DNA of 9,223 bases, taken from positions 1 through 9,223 of the forward strand of contig JAHZAV010000060.1 of NCBI GenBank assembly GCA_019423745.1. The letters run 5' to 3'. The translations under genes and the position numbers were made by a program. The notes below the pieces were generated by a model. It did not search any database and had not been told where the DNA came from. It saw only the letters and a program-made list of their open reading frames with translations. The stretch is from Lachnospiraceae bacterium (lineage in GTDB: Bacteria > Bacillota > Clostridia > Lachnospirales > Lachnospiraceae). This document shows, in pieces, positions 1 through 6,532 of this stretch (positions are counted from its first letter, which is position 1; the number at the start of each line of letters is the position of its first letter).

Positions 1-109
1 CGGGGCTTCCTCTAAATTTGCTTTCCTGTGTCTACTTTTGCTTGACAAGTGTAGAGATTTTGCTCAGGGGGCCGATTTTTTGTTTTTATTGACAACCAAG
101 TTCATTACT

Positions 110-237
110 TCAAGTATCTTGCAAAAGCTCTGCTGCCATGTCTACAGAGAGATCTTCAAAGGTGTTTCGATATGCACGGAGCACCTCAGGGACAGTCTTG
201 TTTTTTCGATTTCACTCAGGTATTCCTTGACTGTCAT
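110..237 (-). pseudogene. Possible remnant of a small minus-strand gene, broken at an A-run
   Basis: On the minus strand an ATG at 237 begins MTVKEYLSEIEK and runs 31 residues to a stop at 142. An A6 run lies about 36 nt into this ORF. Gaining one base there would join it to a second frame containing KTVPEVLRAYRNTFEDL and MAAELLQDT, with a stop at 110-112, giving an acidic helical product of about 42 residues. A possible ribosome site (AAAGGA) lies about 10 nt upstream of the ATG. The ATG overlaps as ATGA the end of another minus-strand frame whose last residues are EKEHILVTMYRVERMAYK (about 234-320), which also looks coding-like. Overlapping stop and start codons of this kind are typical of phage or integrative-element small genes. 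I do not recognise the family. A chance ORF cannot be excluded, and a plus-strand ORF (38-382) over the same bases looks no better. Confidence 0.22.
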
Positions 238-440
238 TTATAAGCCATCCTTTCTACTCGGTACATGGTCACTAGAATGTGTTCTTTTTCCTTTTGGGGC
301 TTATCATAGATTCTACAAGATGTCAATAGTATCAATCTATATGTATCTTGATCAAGTAAAAAAAGGAGACGAGGTGAAATAGAAAACGAGATATGAAGAA
401 GATATGTCTTTGCAAAAGATGTTCGTGAAAGGATACAACT

Positions 441-749
441 ATGGTAGATGAGTCGAAACTTTTTGCATTCCTTAAAAAATGTGAACTTCAATACCGTGCT
501 GACCATTTGGATTGTGCAGAGACGTTGGAGTGGTTGGCGCCATATTGTGGCACTGTGCAGGAAATTGCATCGTTTCTGCGAAGTTTAGGTTTCCATATTT
601 CTCAGATTACAGATGAGGAACCGAGGCCAGGGGAGAGATATCAATGGGTTATAACGACCTCTGGTGTGATTGTTTATGCTGGAAGAGATGGCCTATTCAC
701 AAAAAAATCTAAGCTATGCGGTTATGTTAAAGAGTGTGAAAAGTTGTGA
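441..749 (+). CDS. Small hypothetical protein, 102 residues
   Basis: The 102-residue product is soluble, with no signal peptide or membrane segment, and I do not recognise the family. The N-terminal half looks helical: a charged start (MVDESKLFAFLKKCELQYRA) and a second segment around residues 40-53 (VQEIASFLRSLGFHISQI). The C-terminal half looks like short beta strands (YQWVITTSGVIVYAG, about residues 68-82) ending in a lysine-rich tail. It has four or five cysteines with no metal-binding spacing. The ATG is preceded by AAAGGA with a 7-nt spacer, so the start is well supported. An 11-codon ORF (393-428) ends just upstream. The gene is separated from the large downstream operon by two hairpins and about 750 nt, so it is probably a separate unit. 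It could be a small phage or plasmid accessory protein. Confidence 0.6.
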   Translation: MVDESKLFAFLKKCELQYRADHLDCAETLEWLAPYCGTVQEIASFLRSLGFHISQITDEEPRPGERYQWVITTSGVIVYAGRDGLFTKKSKLCGYVKECEKL

Positions 750-760
750 ACTTTATAGGC

Positions 761-803
761 TAGTTTCTTGGTTTTTATACATAGTGTAAAAACCAAGAAA
801 CTA
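761..803. repeat. Perfect 17-bp inverted repeat (stable hairpin)
   Basis: The arms 761-777 (TAGTTTCTTGGTTTTTA) and 787-803 are exact reverse complements. Three further pairs, one of them G-U, shorten the loop to ATA. It lies 11 nt after the stop of the 102-residue gene. No T-tract follows on either strand, so it is not a textbook terminator. It could be an mRNA-stabilising 3' hairpin, a decayed terminator or a transposition-related palindrome. Confidence 0.75.
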
Positions 804-868
804 TGGTACACTTTAAAATCAATCATTGCTATTTTGAACATGAAGTCCCAGTGTAGCAATAACATAAC

Positions 869-912
869 AAAAAAGAGCTAACTGATTTTGATTAAGTCAG
901 TTAGCTTTTTTT
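869..912 (+). terminator. Rho-independent terminator
   Basis: The arms AGCTAACTGA (876-885) and TCAGTTAGCT (897-906) form a 10-bp perfect stem with an 11-nt loop, followed by a run of T to 912. The preceding A-run lets the stem extend by A-T pairs and would give termination on the minus strand too. It probably ends transcription from the small gene at 441-749 and insulates the downstream operon. Confidence 0.8.
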
Positions 913-1307
913 AAAACTAAAACCTTGAAGATCGTGTGTGCGATGTTGGTTGTTAGCCTGACAATAATTATACGCCTATATTGTTATTAGTTATTAAGGG
1001 TAAGCACACAATGTTGCCGTTTCTCATGCCGCCAAAAAGCTGGTTTGGCTGATATTCGCCATGCAAAAATCTGGAACGTCTCATCTCCTTAGCTATCTAA
1101 CTTCTTTCCGATAGTCGGTAGAGGCCTGCTCGGGCCTCTACTTTGCTGTATTTTGGTATCATTTGTTTTTCACCACCACTCTTTTTTAGAGGTTGATTTT
1201 TAAGAGTTAATCTTTCTTTCTATCTATTGTGACTGTTGTAATTCTAAACTTTTAAGAGTAAGATGTAGTATATTCCTACTTAGCAGCAAAAGAAAAGTTT
1301 CAAAATA
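913..1307. other. Gap with no convincing gene; weak ORF and hairpins
   Basis: No long ORF is present on either strand. A minus-strand ORF (1084 to 968, 38 residues) contains the coding-like run RFLHGEYQPNQLFGGM. Its only ribosome-site-like sequence (AAGGAG) touches the ATG directly, so it could not serve that start; it may be a gene fragment. Two hairpins sit side by side at 1108-1118 (CCGA/TCGG) and 1119-1140 (TAGAGGCC/GGCCTCTA). The second resembles a terminator but has only a poor T-tract. The stretch 1010-1140 is more GC-rich than what follows. After 1190 the sequence is AT-rich and holds a 10-bp direct repeat, TTTTAAGAGT, at 1198-1207 and 1250-1259, upstream of the operon promoter. Confidence 0.5.
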
Positions 1308-1336
1308 TTGGAATATATAAAGAAACATGATATAAT
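1308..1336 (+). promoter_or_regulatory. Sigma-A-type promoter of the five-gene operon
   Basis: TTGGAA (1308-1313) and a perfect TATAAT (1331-1336) are separated by exactly 17 nt. The -35 box matches four of six consensus bases. Transcription would begin near 1343, giving a leader of about 170 nt before the first large gene. It is the best promoter I could find in the window and points into the operon. Confidence 0.7.
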
Positions 1337-1388
1337 AAACTTAAAATTTAGCTCAATTCTTTGGGATGAAACATGAGAGGAATACTTT

Positions 1389-1430
1389 ATGAGTAAATAT
1401 AAGTACAATATTAAAAAGAGTAATTTATAA
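1389..1430 (+). CDS. Possible 13-residue leader ORF
   Basis: This short ORF (MSKYKYNIKKSNL) lies in the leader between the promoter and the membrane-protein gene. GAGAGGAA ends about 6 nt before the ATG, a better ribosome site than that of the next gene. It is basic and rich in lysine and tyrosine. It could be a regulatory leader peptide or the surviving start of a lost gene; chance is also possible at this length. No transcription-attenuation hairpin follows it. A 12-bp palindrome, AACATATATGTT (1465-1476), lies 35 nt downstream. Confidence 0.25.
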   Translation: MSKYKYNIKKSNL

Positions 1431-1505
1431 AGATTCAAAATAGGTTTACAGGAACATTGAAGCGAACATATATGTTATTTAATTAATGAATTTGAAATGA
1501 GTTGA

Positions 1506-1516
1506 AGAGGCATATG
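1506..1516 (+). promoter_or_regulatory. Short-spaced ribosome site that decides the start of the membrane-protein gene
   Basis: AGAGG at 1506-1510 is followed after only 3 nt by ATG (1514-1516). An in-frame TTG at 1502 would add four residues but has only a weak GAAATGAG upstream. I prefer the ATG. The short spacing suggests modest translation of this gene. Confidence 0.45.
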
Positions 1517-2275
1517 GAGAAATTTTCTGATAAGATTGGATTATATGATATATGGACAGTAATATTCCCTGGCGTAGTATGCTTAATTGGTGTAAGGTCT
1601 ATTTATAATTTTATGGTATCTTTAAGTGAGAGTCTTTCTATAACTCCGGGGATAGCGGGAAAAGTTGGACTCATTTTGCGAATAAATATTACCATTCCAA
1701 GGGATATCTACGAACTCTTTGCTTTATTTGCATTTTCATATATTTGTGGATTGGTTTTGCAAGAATTGAGTAGTATTCTAAAACATAATATTATTTATAA
1801 AACAGGAGATCCACGTGCCCTTTTGTTGGATAAGACCGCTGGAATATTAAATGAGCACGAACTAGACAGACTATTACCTGTTTTCAAAAGATTAAATAAC
1901 GGAAAAGATTTTTTAAATCTTTCTTCGGAAGAGTTAAAAGAAGAAAGTACGTACTTATTTCATCGAATAAACAAGCATTTGCAAGACCAAAAGAAATCTA
2001 ACGAGTATGTGAAGCTAAATGTCATTTATAATGTATGTTATACTCTATGTGTTGTTCTTATGCTATTTGGATTTATTATATCTTCTTTTGCGATTAATTA
2101 TTTTTTTTGTGAACAATATCCATCTGCTCTTTATTCTCTCATGCTTCTATGCATTATAGGTGTCTTGTTCTGGATTTTATTTTCAAAAGGAAAAAGATTT
2201 TATAGATACTGGGTTCGAAATATAGTGTTCACCTACGAGGAATTATGTGGAAATAATTGTACGAACTCAAACTAG
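1514..2275 (+). CDS. Four-helix membrane protein, first gene of the putative defence operon
   Basis: The product has 253 residues from the ATG, or 257 from a TTG at 1502. I see four hydrophobic segments in a two-plus-two arrangement: about residues 11-36 (IWTVIFPGVVCLIGV), 67-88 (ELFALFAFSYICGLVLQEL), 158-187 (VIYNVCYTLCVVLMLFGFI) and 191-214 (LYSLMLLCIIGVLFWILF). Between the pairs lies a charged, probably cytoplasmic, helical domain of about 70 residues. The tail is basic and aromatic (GKRFYRYWVRNIVF). No enzyme motif and no cleavable signal peptide is evident. The two-plus-two layout with a soluble insert resembles membrane effectors or anchors in phage-defence loci, such as SMODS-associated 4TM proteins, but I see no diagnostic similarity and do not assign the family. 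It is followed after 69 nt by the radical SAM gene with no terminator between. An effector or anchor role is inference from position. Confidence 0.8.
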   Translation: MEKFSDKIGLYDIWTVIFPGVVCLIGVRSIYNFMVSLSESLSITPGIAGKVGLILRINITIPRDIYELFALFAFSYICGLVLQELSSILKHNIIYKTGDPRALLLDKTAGILNEHELDRLLPVFKRLNNGKDFLNLSSEELKEESTYLFHRINKHLQDQKKSNEYVKLNVIYNVCYTLCVVLMLFGFIISSFAINYFFCEQYPSALYSLMLLCIIGVLFWILFSKGKRFYRYWVRNIVFTYEELCGNNCTNSN

Positions 2276-2344
2276 TATATTTTTTGAACAACAGCTAACA
2301 GCATATACATAATTGTAGTTGCTCGAGGTTAGGGAGATGCTATA

Positions 2345-3745
2345 ATGAGAGATAAGAAAAAAGTTGATTTGTTACTAATCAATCCTCCTTTTCATAGAAG
2401 AAATGGGAGTGGTACGATTTTTCCACTTGGCCTGGGGTATATCATTTCGGCAGTTAGGAGAGAAGGCTATACCTGTGATGTAATTAATGGCTATTCTATG
2501 ATCCAATCCTACACCGAAAGCAATTTAAATAATTTTACAGAAAATTTGATAGAAAAGTTAAAAACCTATGAGCCTGTCCTTGTTGGTATAGGTCCTTGTA
2601 TTACCACGCAGCTGAAGGTATTGCAGATTATTGCAGAGCATTGCTTGGACATATATGGCTCTGAACATGTATATGCTGGTGGCCCATTAGCTTCGATAGA
2701 AGGACAAGAATGGGTTTTCTTTGACCTTTTGAACATTCAGTATATAGTCAAAGGGGATGGTGAAGAAGCCGCCTGCGAAATGATTCGTTGCCTAAAGGCC
2801 GGTGGAGATTTAAAAAAATGCGATTATGTAAGTAGAAAAGGACATTACTATTATAATAAAATTGCTAAGATTGATAATCTTGCCTTTCCAGAACGACCTT
2901 ATCTTATGGAAGATGTCATTTCTTTAAGACGGAAACCAGAGAAATTGGGATTGTCAGCAAGCATGATTACCTCCAGAGGTTGTAAATACCATTGCAACTA
3001 TTGTGTATCAGGCAACGTAAAACGAGGGAACTTTAGAAAGCGAAGCAACAAAAATATTGTTGATGAGATGCAGTTCTTAGTTAATCAATATCAGGTCAAT
3101 GATATTATTTTCTATGATGACTGTTTTTTTAGCAGCCCCAAAAGTATTCATCAGGAGGTAGAAGATTTTTGTAATTTATTAATGGATAGAAAACTTTCCT
3201 TAACTTGGCAGATTGAGATTCGTTGTGATGCTTTTTTACAACTAAATATAAAGGACCTAGAATTACTAAAAAAGTCCGGTTGTCGTCAAATGAATTTAGG
3301 AATTGAAAAGACTTATGTGGCTGGGCTAAAAGCTATCGGGAAAAATATCCCATTGGATGGATTAGCGGAACAAATCTTAAAAATAAAGTCTCTAACGGGC
3401 ATTCGAGTTGCTGGTACTTTTATTTTAGGTGGTAAAGATGAAACGGAGACAGATGTCAGAGGTATTGTCGAAAACTCCCAAAAGTTAAATCTTGATTTTG
3501 CACATTACAATCCATTATTTGTTTATCCGGGAACACCTCTATATGAGGAATATTTTACAAATGAACGTGAATGGGTTAGTTATCTATTAAAAGATAATTG
3601 GCTGTGGGGAGAGATTGTCTACGAGAATGAAAATTTGAATAGAGAAAAACTTATACGTATAATTGAGGAAGCTTATGAGCAATTTTATCGAGACTCTCCC
3701 TACCGAGATGCTGAAATGATAAAGGATAGGTTTCACTTACAATAA
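2345..3745 (+). CDS. B12-binding-domain radical SAM protein
   Basis: The 466-residue product has the usual two-part layout of cobalamin-dependent class B radical SAM enzymes. Residues 1 to about 150 form a Rossmann-like B12-binding domain: LLLINPP near the start, then PLGLGYIISAVRREGY (27-42), the GGP turn (112-114) and VKGDGEEAA (135-143). No clear DxHxxG motif is seen, so cobalamin may bind base-off or weakly. The radical SAM core starts at about 205 with the cluster motif RGCKYHCNYC, a CxxxCxxC at Cys213, Cys217 and Cys220. These should hold a 4Fe-4S cluster that cleaves SAM to the 5'-deoxyadenosyl radical. IIFYDDCFF (244-252), NLGIEKT (317-323) and GTFILGGKDET (357-367) fit later strands of the barrel. 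Family members methylate unreactive carbons or rearrange substrates; the substrate cannot be read here. AGGGAG with an 8-nt spacer supports the ATG. It is unlike prokaryotic viperins, which lack the B12 domain. Confidence 0.88.
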   Translation: MRDKKKVDLLLINPPFHRRNGSGTIFPLGLGYIISAVRREGYTCDVINGYSMIQSYTESNLNNFTENLIEKLKTYEPVLVGIGPCITTQLKVLQIIAEHCLDIYGSEHVYAGGPLASIEGQEWVFFDLLNIQYIVKGDGEEAACEMIRCLKAGGDLKKCDYVSRKGHYYYNKIAKIDNLAFPERPYLMEDVISLRRKPEKLGLSASMITSRGCKYHCNYCVSGNVKRGNFRKRSNKNIVDEMQFLVNQYQVNDIIFYDDCFFSSPKSIHQEVEDFCNLLMDRKLSLTWQIEIRCDAFLQLNIKDLELLKKSGCRQMNLGIEKTYVAGLKAIGKNIPLDGLAEQILKIKSLTGIRVAGTFILGGKDETETDVRGIVENSQKLNLDFAHYNPLFVYPGTPLYEEYFTNEREWVSYLLKDNWLWGEIVYENENLNREKLIRIIEEAYEQFYRDSPYRDAEMIKDRFHLQ

Positions 3746-3900
3746 AGCATGTAATTGTTGCTACTTTCGATTGGCACTTCCTAATTCAATTCTCAACACA
3801 CATTTTTCCAATAGTGACTGTGATATAAAAGAAAAATTAAATTATATAAATATATCTGTATTGCTGTCAGGGAAAGTAAGATTTCTAAACGGAGGTTTGA
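3746..3900 (+). other. 155-nt intergenic gap inside the operon
   Basis: This is the largest gap among the five genes. It is AT-rich, with TATAAA and TATATA boxes around 3823-3850 but no well-spaced -35 partner, and no terminator hairpin. It may hold a secondary promoter for the HD, methyltransferase and NACHT genes, which would divide the region into two units. A strong GGAGG (3891-3895) ends it, 5 nt before the next ATG. Confidence 0.35.
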
Positions 3901-5301
3901 ATGAAAATATATGACAGACTATATGGAGAAATGAAATTTCCTCCAATCATACAGGAACTGCTAAACTGCCCAGGACTTTTGCGTCTGCGGGATGTGAGAA
4001 TGGCAAATAATCAATTTGTTGCATTTCCTTCGTTTGCTTCTGCCTCACGTTATGAGCATTCACTGGGGGTCTGCTATTTAGCTACTATCTGCGCCGACAG
4101 TTTGAAACTAGAGGAAAAAGATGCCACTGAACTCATGATTGCATGCCTGTACCATGATGTTGGAACCCCTCCATTCGCGCACGCAATGGAAGAAGTGTTA
4201 CAGGCACGTTTTGGTTTTGATCATGAGCAAAATCTGAAAGAACTTATTATGGGCACTAACGGCTTTTTTGATGGATCATTAGCCCAGGTATACCAGGGAC
4301 AGAGACTGAAACTTATAAGTATCTGTCAAGGAGCAAAGGCAAGAAGACTTGGCCTGGATTTACATCGCATAGCAAGAATAGCAGCTGGTGATTCAGACGA
4401 ATTTCTTGCTCCGCTTGTTAATAGCACTGGGATTGATTTGGATAATATTGATAATATTTTTAGAGCCACCTCTGCAATGGGTCTTATTCATAAAAATTAT
4501 GGGGACCTGGCAAAAAGTCTTGCAAATTCTTTTTGCATTAGTAGTGGGAAAATCTGCATAAATGCATTCTACAACCACCATGTCAAGGAGTGGCAGCGGA
4601 TTCGAGATTTACAATATAGTGCTATTTTTGAAAGTGTCGACGACTTCGCTTATCAAACGATGATCAAGAAAGCGATTAGCTATCTACTAGAGGAAGATGA
4701 GAGTTCAACTCAGTTGAATATCAATTCGTGGAGATTGACTGATTCTGAGATTACACATAATTATCTTCTAAAGCACAGGAAAAGTCGTGAAATTATGCAA
4801 CGAGTTTTATTGTGTAGACCGTTTTCATGCCTTGGAATCTTCTATGTTAAGGGGAATGGGGTGTCTGCCTTCATAAACACCCATATCCAAGAAATTGAGG
4901 AAGAAGTAAGGGAGTTTTTAATGTCTCTAATTGGAAAAACAAAAGAAGAGGATTCTGATTTCTTTTATAGCCATCCGGTCTATGCAAACTTTTATCCTGA
5001 TAAAAGAAAACGTTCGGTTAAGAATCAGTTGTGTATGTGGAATCAGGAAGAAGAGATTAGAGAAGAAAAAAGTGCCCAAGGGGCACTCTTGGGGCTATTT
5101 ACCTCCTACGGAAATAGTTATTATATCGAAGATACCACGAGTGGAAAAAAACGAAGGAAAACTATGTCTATCCGAAAGGATGACCTGTTATCATTATTAA
5201 AAAAAAGCGTACTAAAAAACTTTGAGATTTCACTGTACGGGAGTAACGAAAATGGAGAACCTGATACAGACTTTGAATCAAGTCAACTGGGACTTTTCTG
5301 A
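3901..5301 (+). CDS. HD-domain phosphohydrolase, SAMHD1/dNTPase-like
   Basis: The 466-residue product is a metal-dependent HD phosphohydrolase of the group containing SAMHD1 and bacterial dGTPases. The order of motifs matches: SRYEHSLGV with His53 as first metal ligand, YHDVGTPPFAH with His85-Asp86 as the HD pair and His94, FDHEQ with His108 (matching a SAMHD1 active-site histidine), and GIDLDNIDNIFR with Asp181 as the probable last metal ligand. Such enzymes remove triphosphate from dNTPs or cleave other phosphoesters, and can starve phage replication. One difference is visible: SAMHD1-like enzymes usually have HDxGHxPF, but here Thr89 replaces that histidine, so substrate or mechanism may differ. 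Residues from about 200 form a long C-terminal region with mixed helices and a charged linker (about 370-395), without a recognised domain. GGAGG 5 nt upstream fixes the start. The 3' end overlaps the methyltransferase gene by 50 nt, implying translational coupling. Confidence 0.85.
   Translation: MKIYDRLYGEMKFPPIIQELLNCPGLLRLRDVRMANNQFVAFPSFASASRYEHSLGVCYLATICADSLKLEEKDATELMIACLYHDVGTPPFAHAMEEVLQARFGFDHEQNLKELIMGTNGFFDGSLAQVYQGQRLKLISICQGAKARRLGLDLHRIARIAAGDSDEFLAPLVNSTGIDLDNIDNIFRATSAMGLIHKNYGDLAKSLANSFCISSGKICINAFYNHHVKEWQRIRDLQYSAIFESVDDFAYQTMIKKAISYLLEEDESSTQLNINSWRLTDSEITHNYLLKHRKSREIMQRVLLCRPFSCLGIFYVKGNGVSAFINTHIQEIEEEVREFLMSLIGKTKEEDSDFFYSHPVYANFYPDKRKRSVKNQLCMWNQEEEIREEKSAQGALLGLFTSYGNSYYIEDTTSGKKRRKTMSIRKDDLLSLLKKSVLKNFEISLYGSNENGEPDTDFESSQLGLF
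5239..5254 (+). promoter_or_regulatory. Ribosome site choosing the methyltransferase start inside the HD gene
   Basis: GGGAG at 5239-5243 lies 8 nt before ATG 5252-5254, inside the last 60 nt of the HD gene. An in-frame TTG at 5222 would add ten residues but lacks a good site. The ATG is therefore preferred, giving a 50-nt overlap in a different frame. Confidence 0.6.
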
Positions 5302-6520
5302 CTACAATAGCCTGAGATTTCCATTGGATATAAACTCTATCTCTTGGTATCCGGCAACTTTTCCTCCACCAATCCCCAAATTTCTTATTGCCTTATTAAC
5401 GAAGCCGGGGGATATTGTATTTGATCCTTTTGGAGGAAGCGGGACAACTATTATCGAGGCGATTAAGCAAGATCGCCACTTTCTATACAATGATTTAAAT
5501 CCTTTTGCTGCGAATACTGTAAGAAATATAGTTGGAATTCTTTTAGAAAGTAGTCTCAACCCACAATTACTTCGATCAGTAAGAAAGCGTGACGGCGAAC
5601 TGTTCTCCGGCCTAATAGACCGCATTTATGATAAAGATGCCTATGAAGGGAAGAATGCAGACGCTATTAAGATGCAGTATCCCAAGGAGATAATAGATAA
5701 AATAATTTCTTTTGGTTTGAGTGAGGAATTGATCTTCTGGTACCATGTCGATACTTTAAATGAGCTGTTAAAGTTGTACGAACTCATTGATGAAGAGCCG
5801 GAAGAAGGGGTTCGTAACGCCAGAAAATGTGCCTTCACTGCAATTTTAAAGGAAGTTTGCTCTCAAAGAGGACACTTTACGTATGTAACAGACAACTGTA
5901 GACCGCCACTACTGCGATATTATAATGCCATATCTATTTATCTAACTATGTTGGACAGGCTTATTGTTTCTATTGATGACTTTTTGAGACAATTTGCTGT
6001 AGTTAACGCACATGAGAACTTGCCAGAACTCATACGCCAATCTCTAATTCATTGTGGAGATTCACGGGAGCTAAATTGGATACAGGATCAAAGCGTTGAT
6101 TTTATTTTGACATCTCCCCCTTATCTCTGCGCACAGGATTATATTAAGACAATGCGACTGATTAATCTCTTTTTTCCAAATGAGGGGTTTGATTTACTTC
6201 CAAGTCAGGAGATTGGAGCAAGGGCGAATAGGAAAAAAAGAGGGCAAGAGGTTGTAAATAAATTTTATGATGACATGAAGATTTTTGTCCACGAGGCGGA
6301 GCGAGTGCTGAAAAATGACAAATTCTTCTGCTTTATAATGGGACAAGGTAAGGCAAAAGCTATAGAAGGCTACGACACAGTTAGCGATATCTGCACTATG
6401 GTTGTTCGTGATTTTCACTTTCAAAAAATATTTGAGACTTCACGAGCTATCAGCTATAAATGGAACAGGCTAGGTGGTGTCAACAGCGAAAAAATAGTTG
6501 TTTTCCAAAAAAGAGCCTAG
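5252..6520 (+). CDS. SAM-dependent DNA methyltransferase (amino-group type, TSPPY)
   Basis: The 422-residue product has the two hallmark motifs of N6-adenine or N4-cytosine methyltransferases. The SAM-binding motif I (DPFGGSGTT, 58-66) is preceded by a motif X-like WYPATFPPPIPKFLIALL (32-49). The catalytic motif IV (TSPPY, 277-281) follows at VDFILTSPPYLCAQDY. The order X, I, long insert, IV fits the alpha-type arrangement rather than the common beta type, in which TSPPY comes first. The insert of about 210 residues, with EVCSQRGHFTYVTDN (191-205), may carry target recognition. TRM11-like or RNA methylation cannot be excluded. A further core strand, FFCFIMGQGKA, is at about 338-348. No restriction endonuclease is adjacent, so this is not an ordinary restriction-modification pair. 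It overlaps the HD gene by 50 nt and is 12 nt from the NACHT gene, so the three are probably co-translated. Confidence 0.88.
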   Translation: MENLIQTLNQVNWDFSDYNSLRFPLDINSISWYPATFPPPIPKFLIALLTKPGDIVFDPFGGSGTTIIEAIKQDRHFLYNDLNPFAANTVRNIVGILLESSLNPQLLRSVRKRDGELFSGLIDRIYDKDAYEGKNADAIKMQYPKEIIDKIISFGLSEELIFWYHVDTLNELLKLYELIDEEPEEGVRNARKCAFTAILKEVCSQRGHFTYVTDNCRPPLLRYYNAISIYLTMLDRLIVSIDDFLRQFAVVNAHENLPELIRQSLIHCGDSRELNWIQDQSVDFILTSPPYLCAQDYIKTMRLINLFFPNEGFDLLPSQEIGARANRKKRGQEVVNKFYDDMKIFVHEAERVLKNDKFFCFIMGQGKAKAIEGYDTVSDICTMVVRDFHFQKIFETSRAISYKWNRLGGVNSEKIVVFQKRA

Positions 6521-6532
6521 GGGGAATGAGGT

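Noticed and set aside
20..60. Terminal inverted repeat of an insertion sequence paired with 9170-9190
   Set aside because: The shared core is only about 7 bases (CTTGACA), no transposase lies inside the window, and no target duplication is visible.
38..382. Plus-strand ORF of 114 residues near the left edge
   Set aside because: Its amino-acid make-up is rich in F, S, L, Y and C, typical of a chance ORF. It has no ribosome site before the ATG, and a minus-strand reading of the same bases looks at least as protein-like.
1198..1259. CRISPR or iteron-like array from the TTTTAAGAGT repeat
   Set aside because: There are only two short copies, 52 bp apart, in AT-rich DNA, with no regular series.
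2345..3745. Prokaryotic viperin (antiviral radical SAM)
   Set aside because: The protein has an N-terminal B12-type domain and a length of 466 residues; viperins are shorter, lack that domain and usually have a nucleotide kinase neighbour.
4931..5200. Plus-strand ORF of 89 residues inside the HD gene
   Set aside because: It is a second frame of the lysine-rich C-terminal part of the HD gene, with no supporting motif.
5252..6520. Classical type II restriction-modification system
   Set aside because: No endonuclease candidate lies beside the methyltransferase; its neighbours are an HD hydrolase and a NACHT protein.
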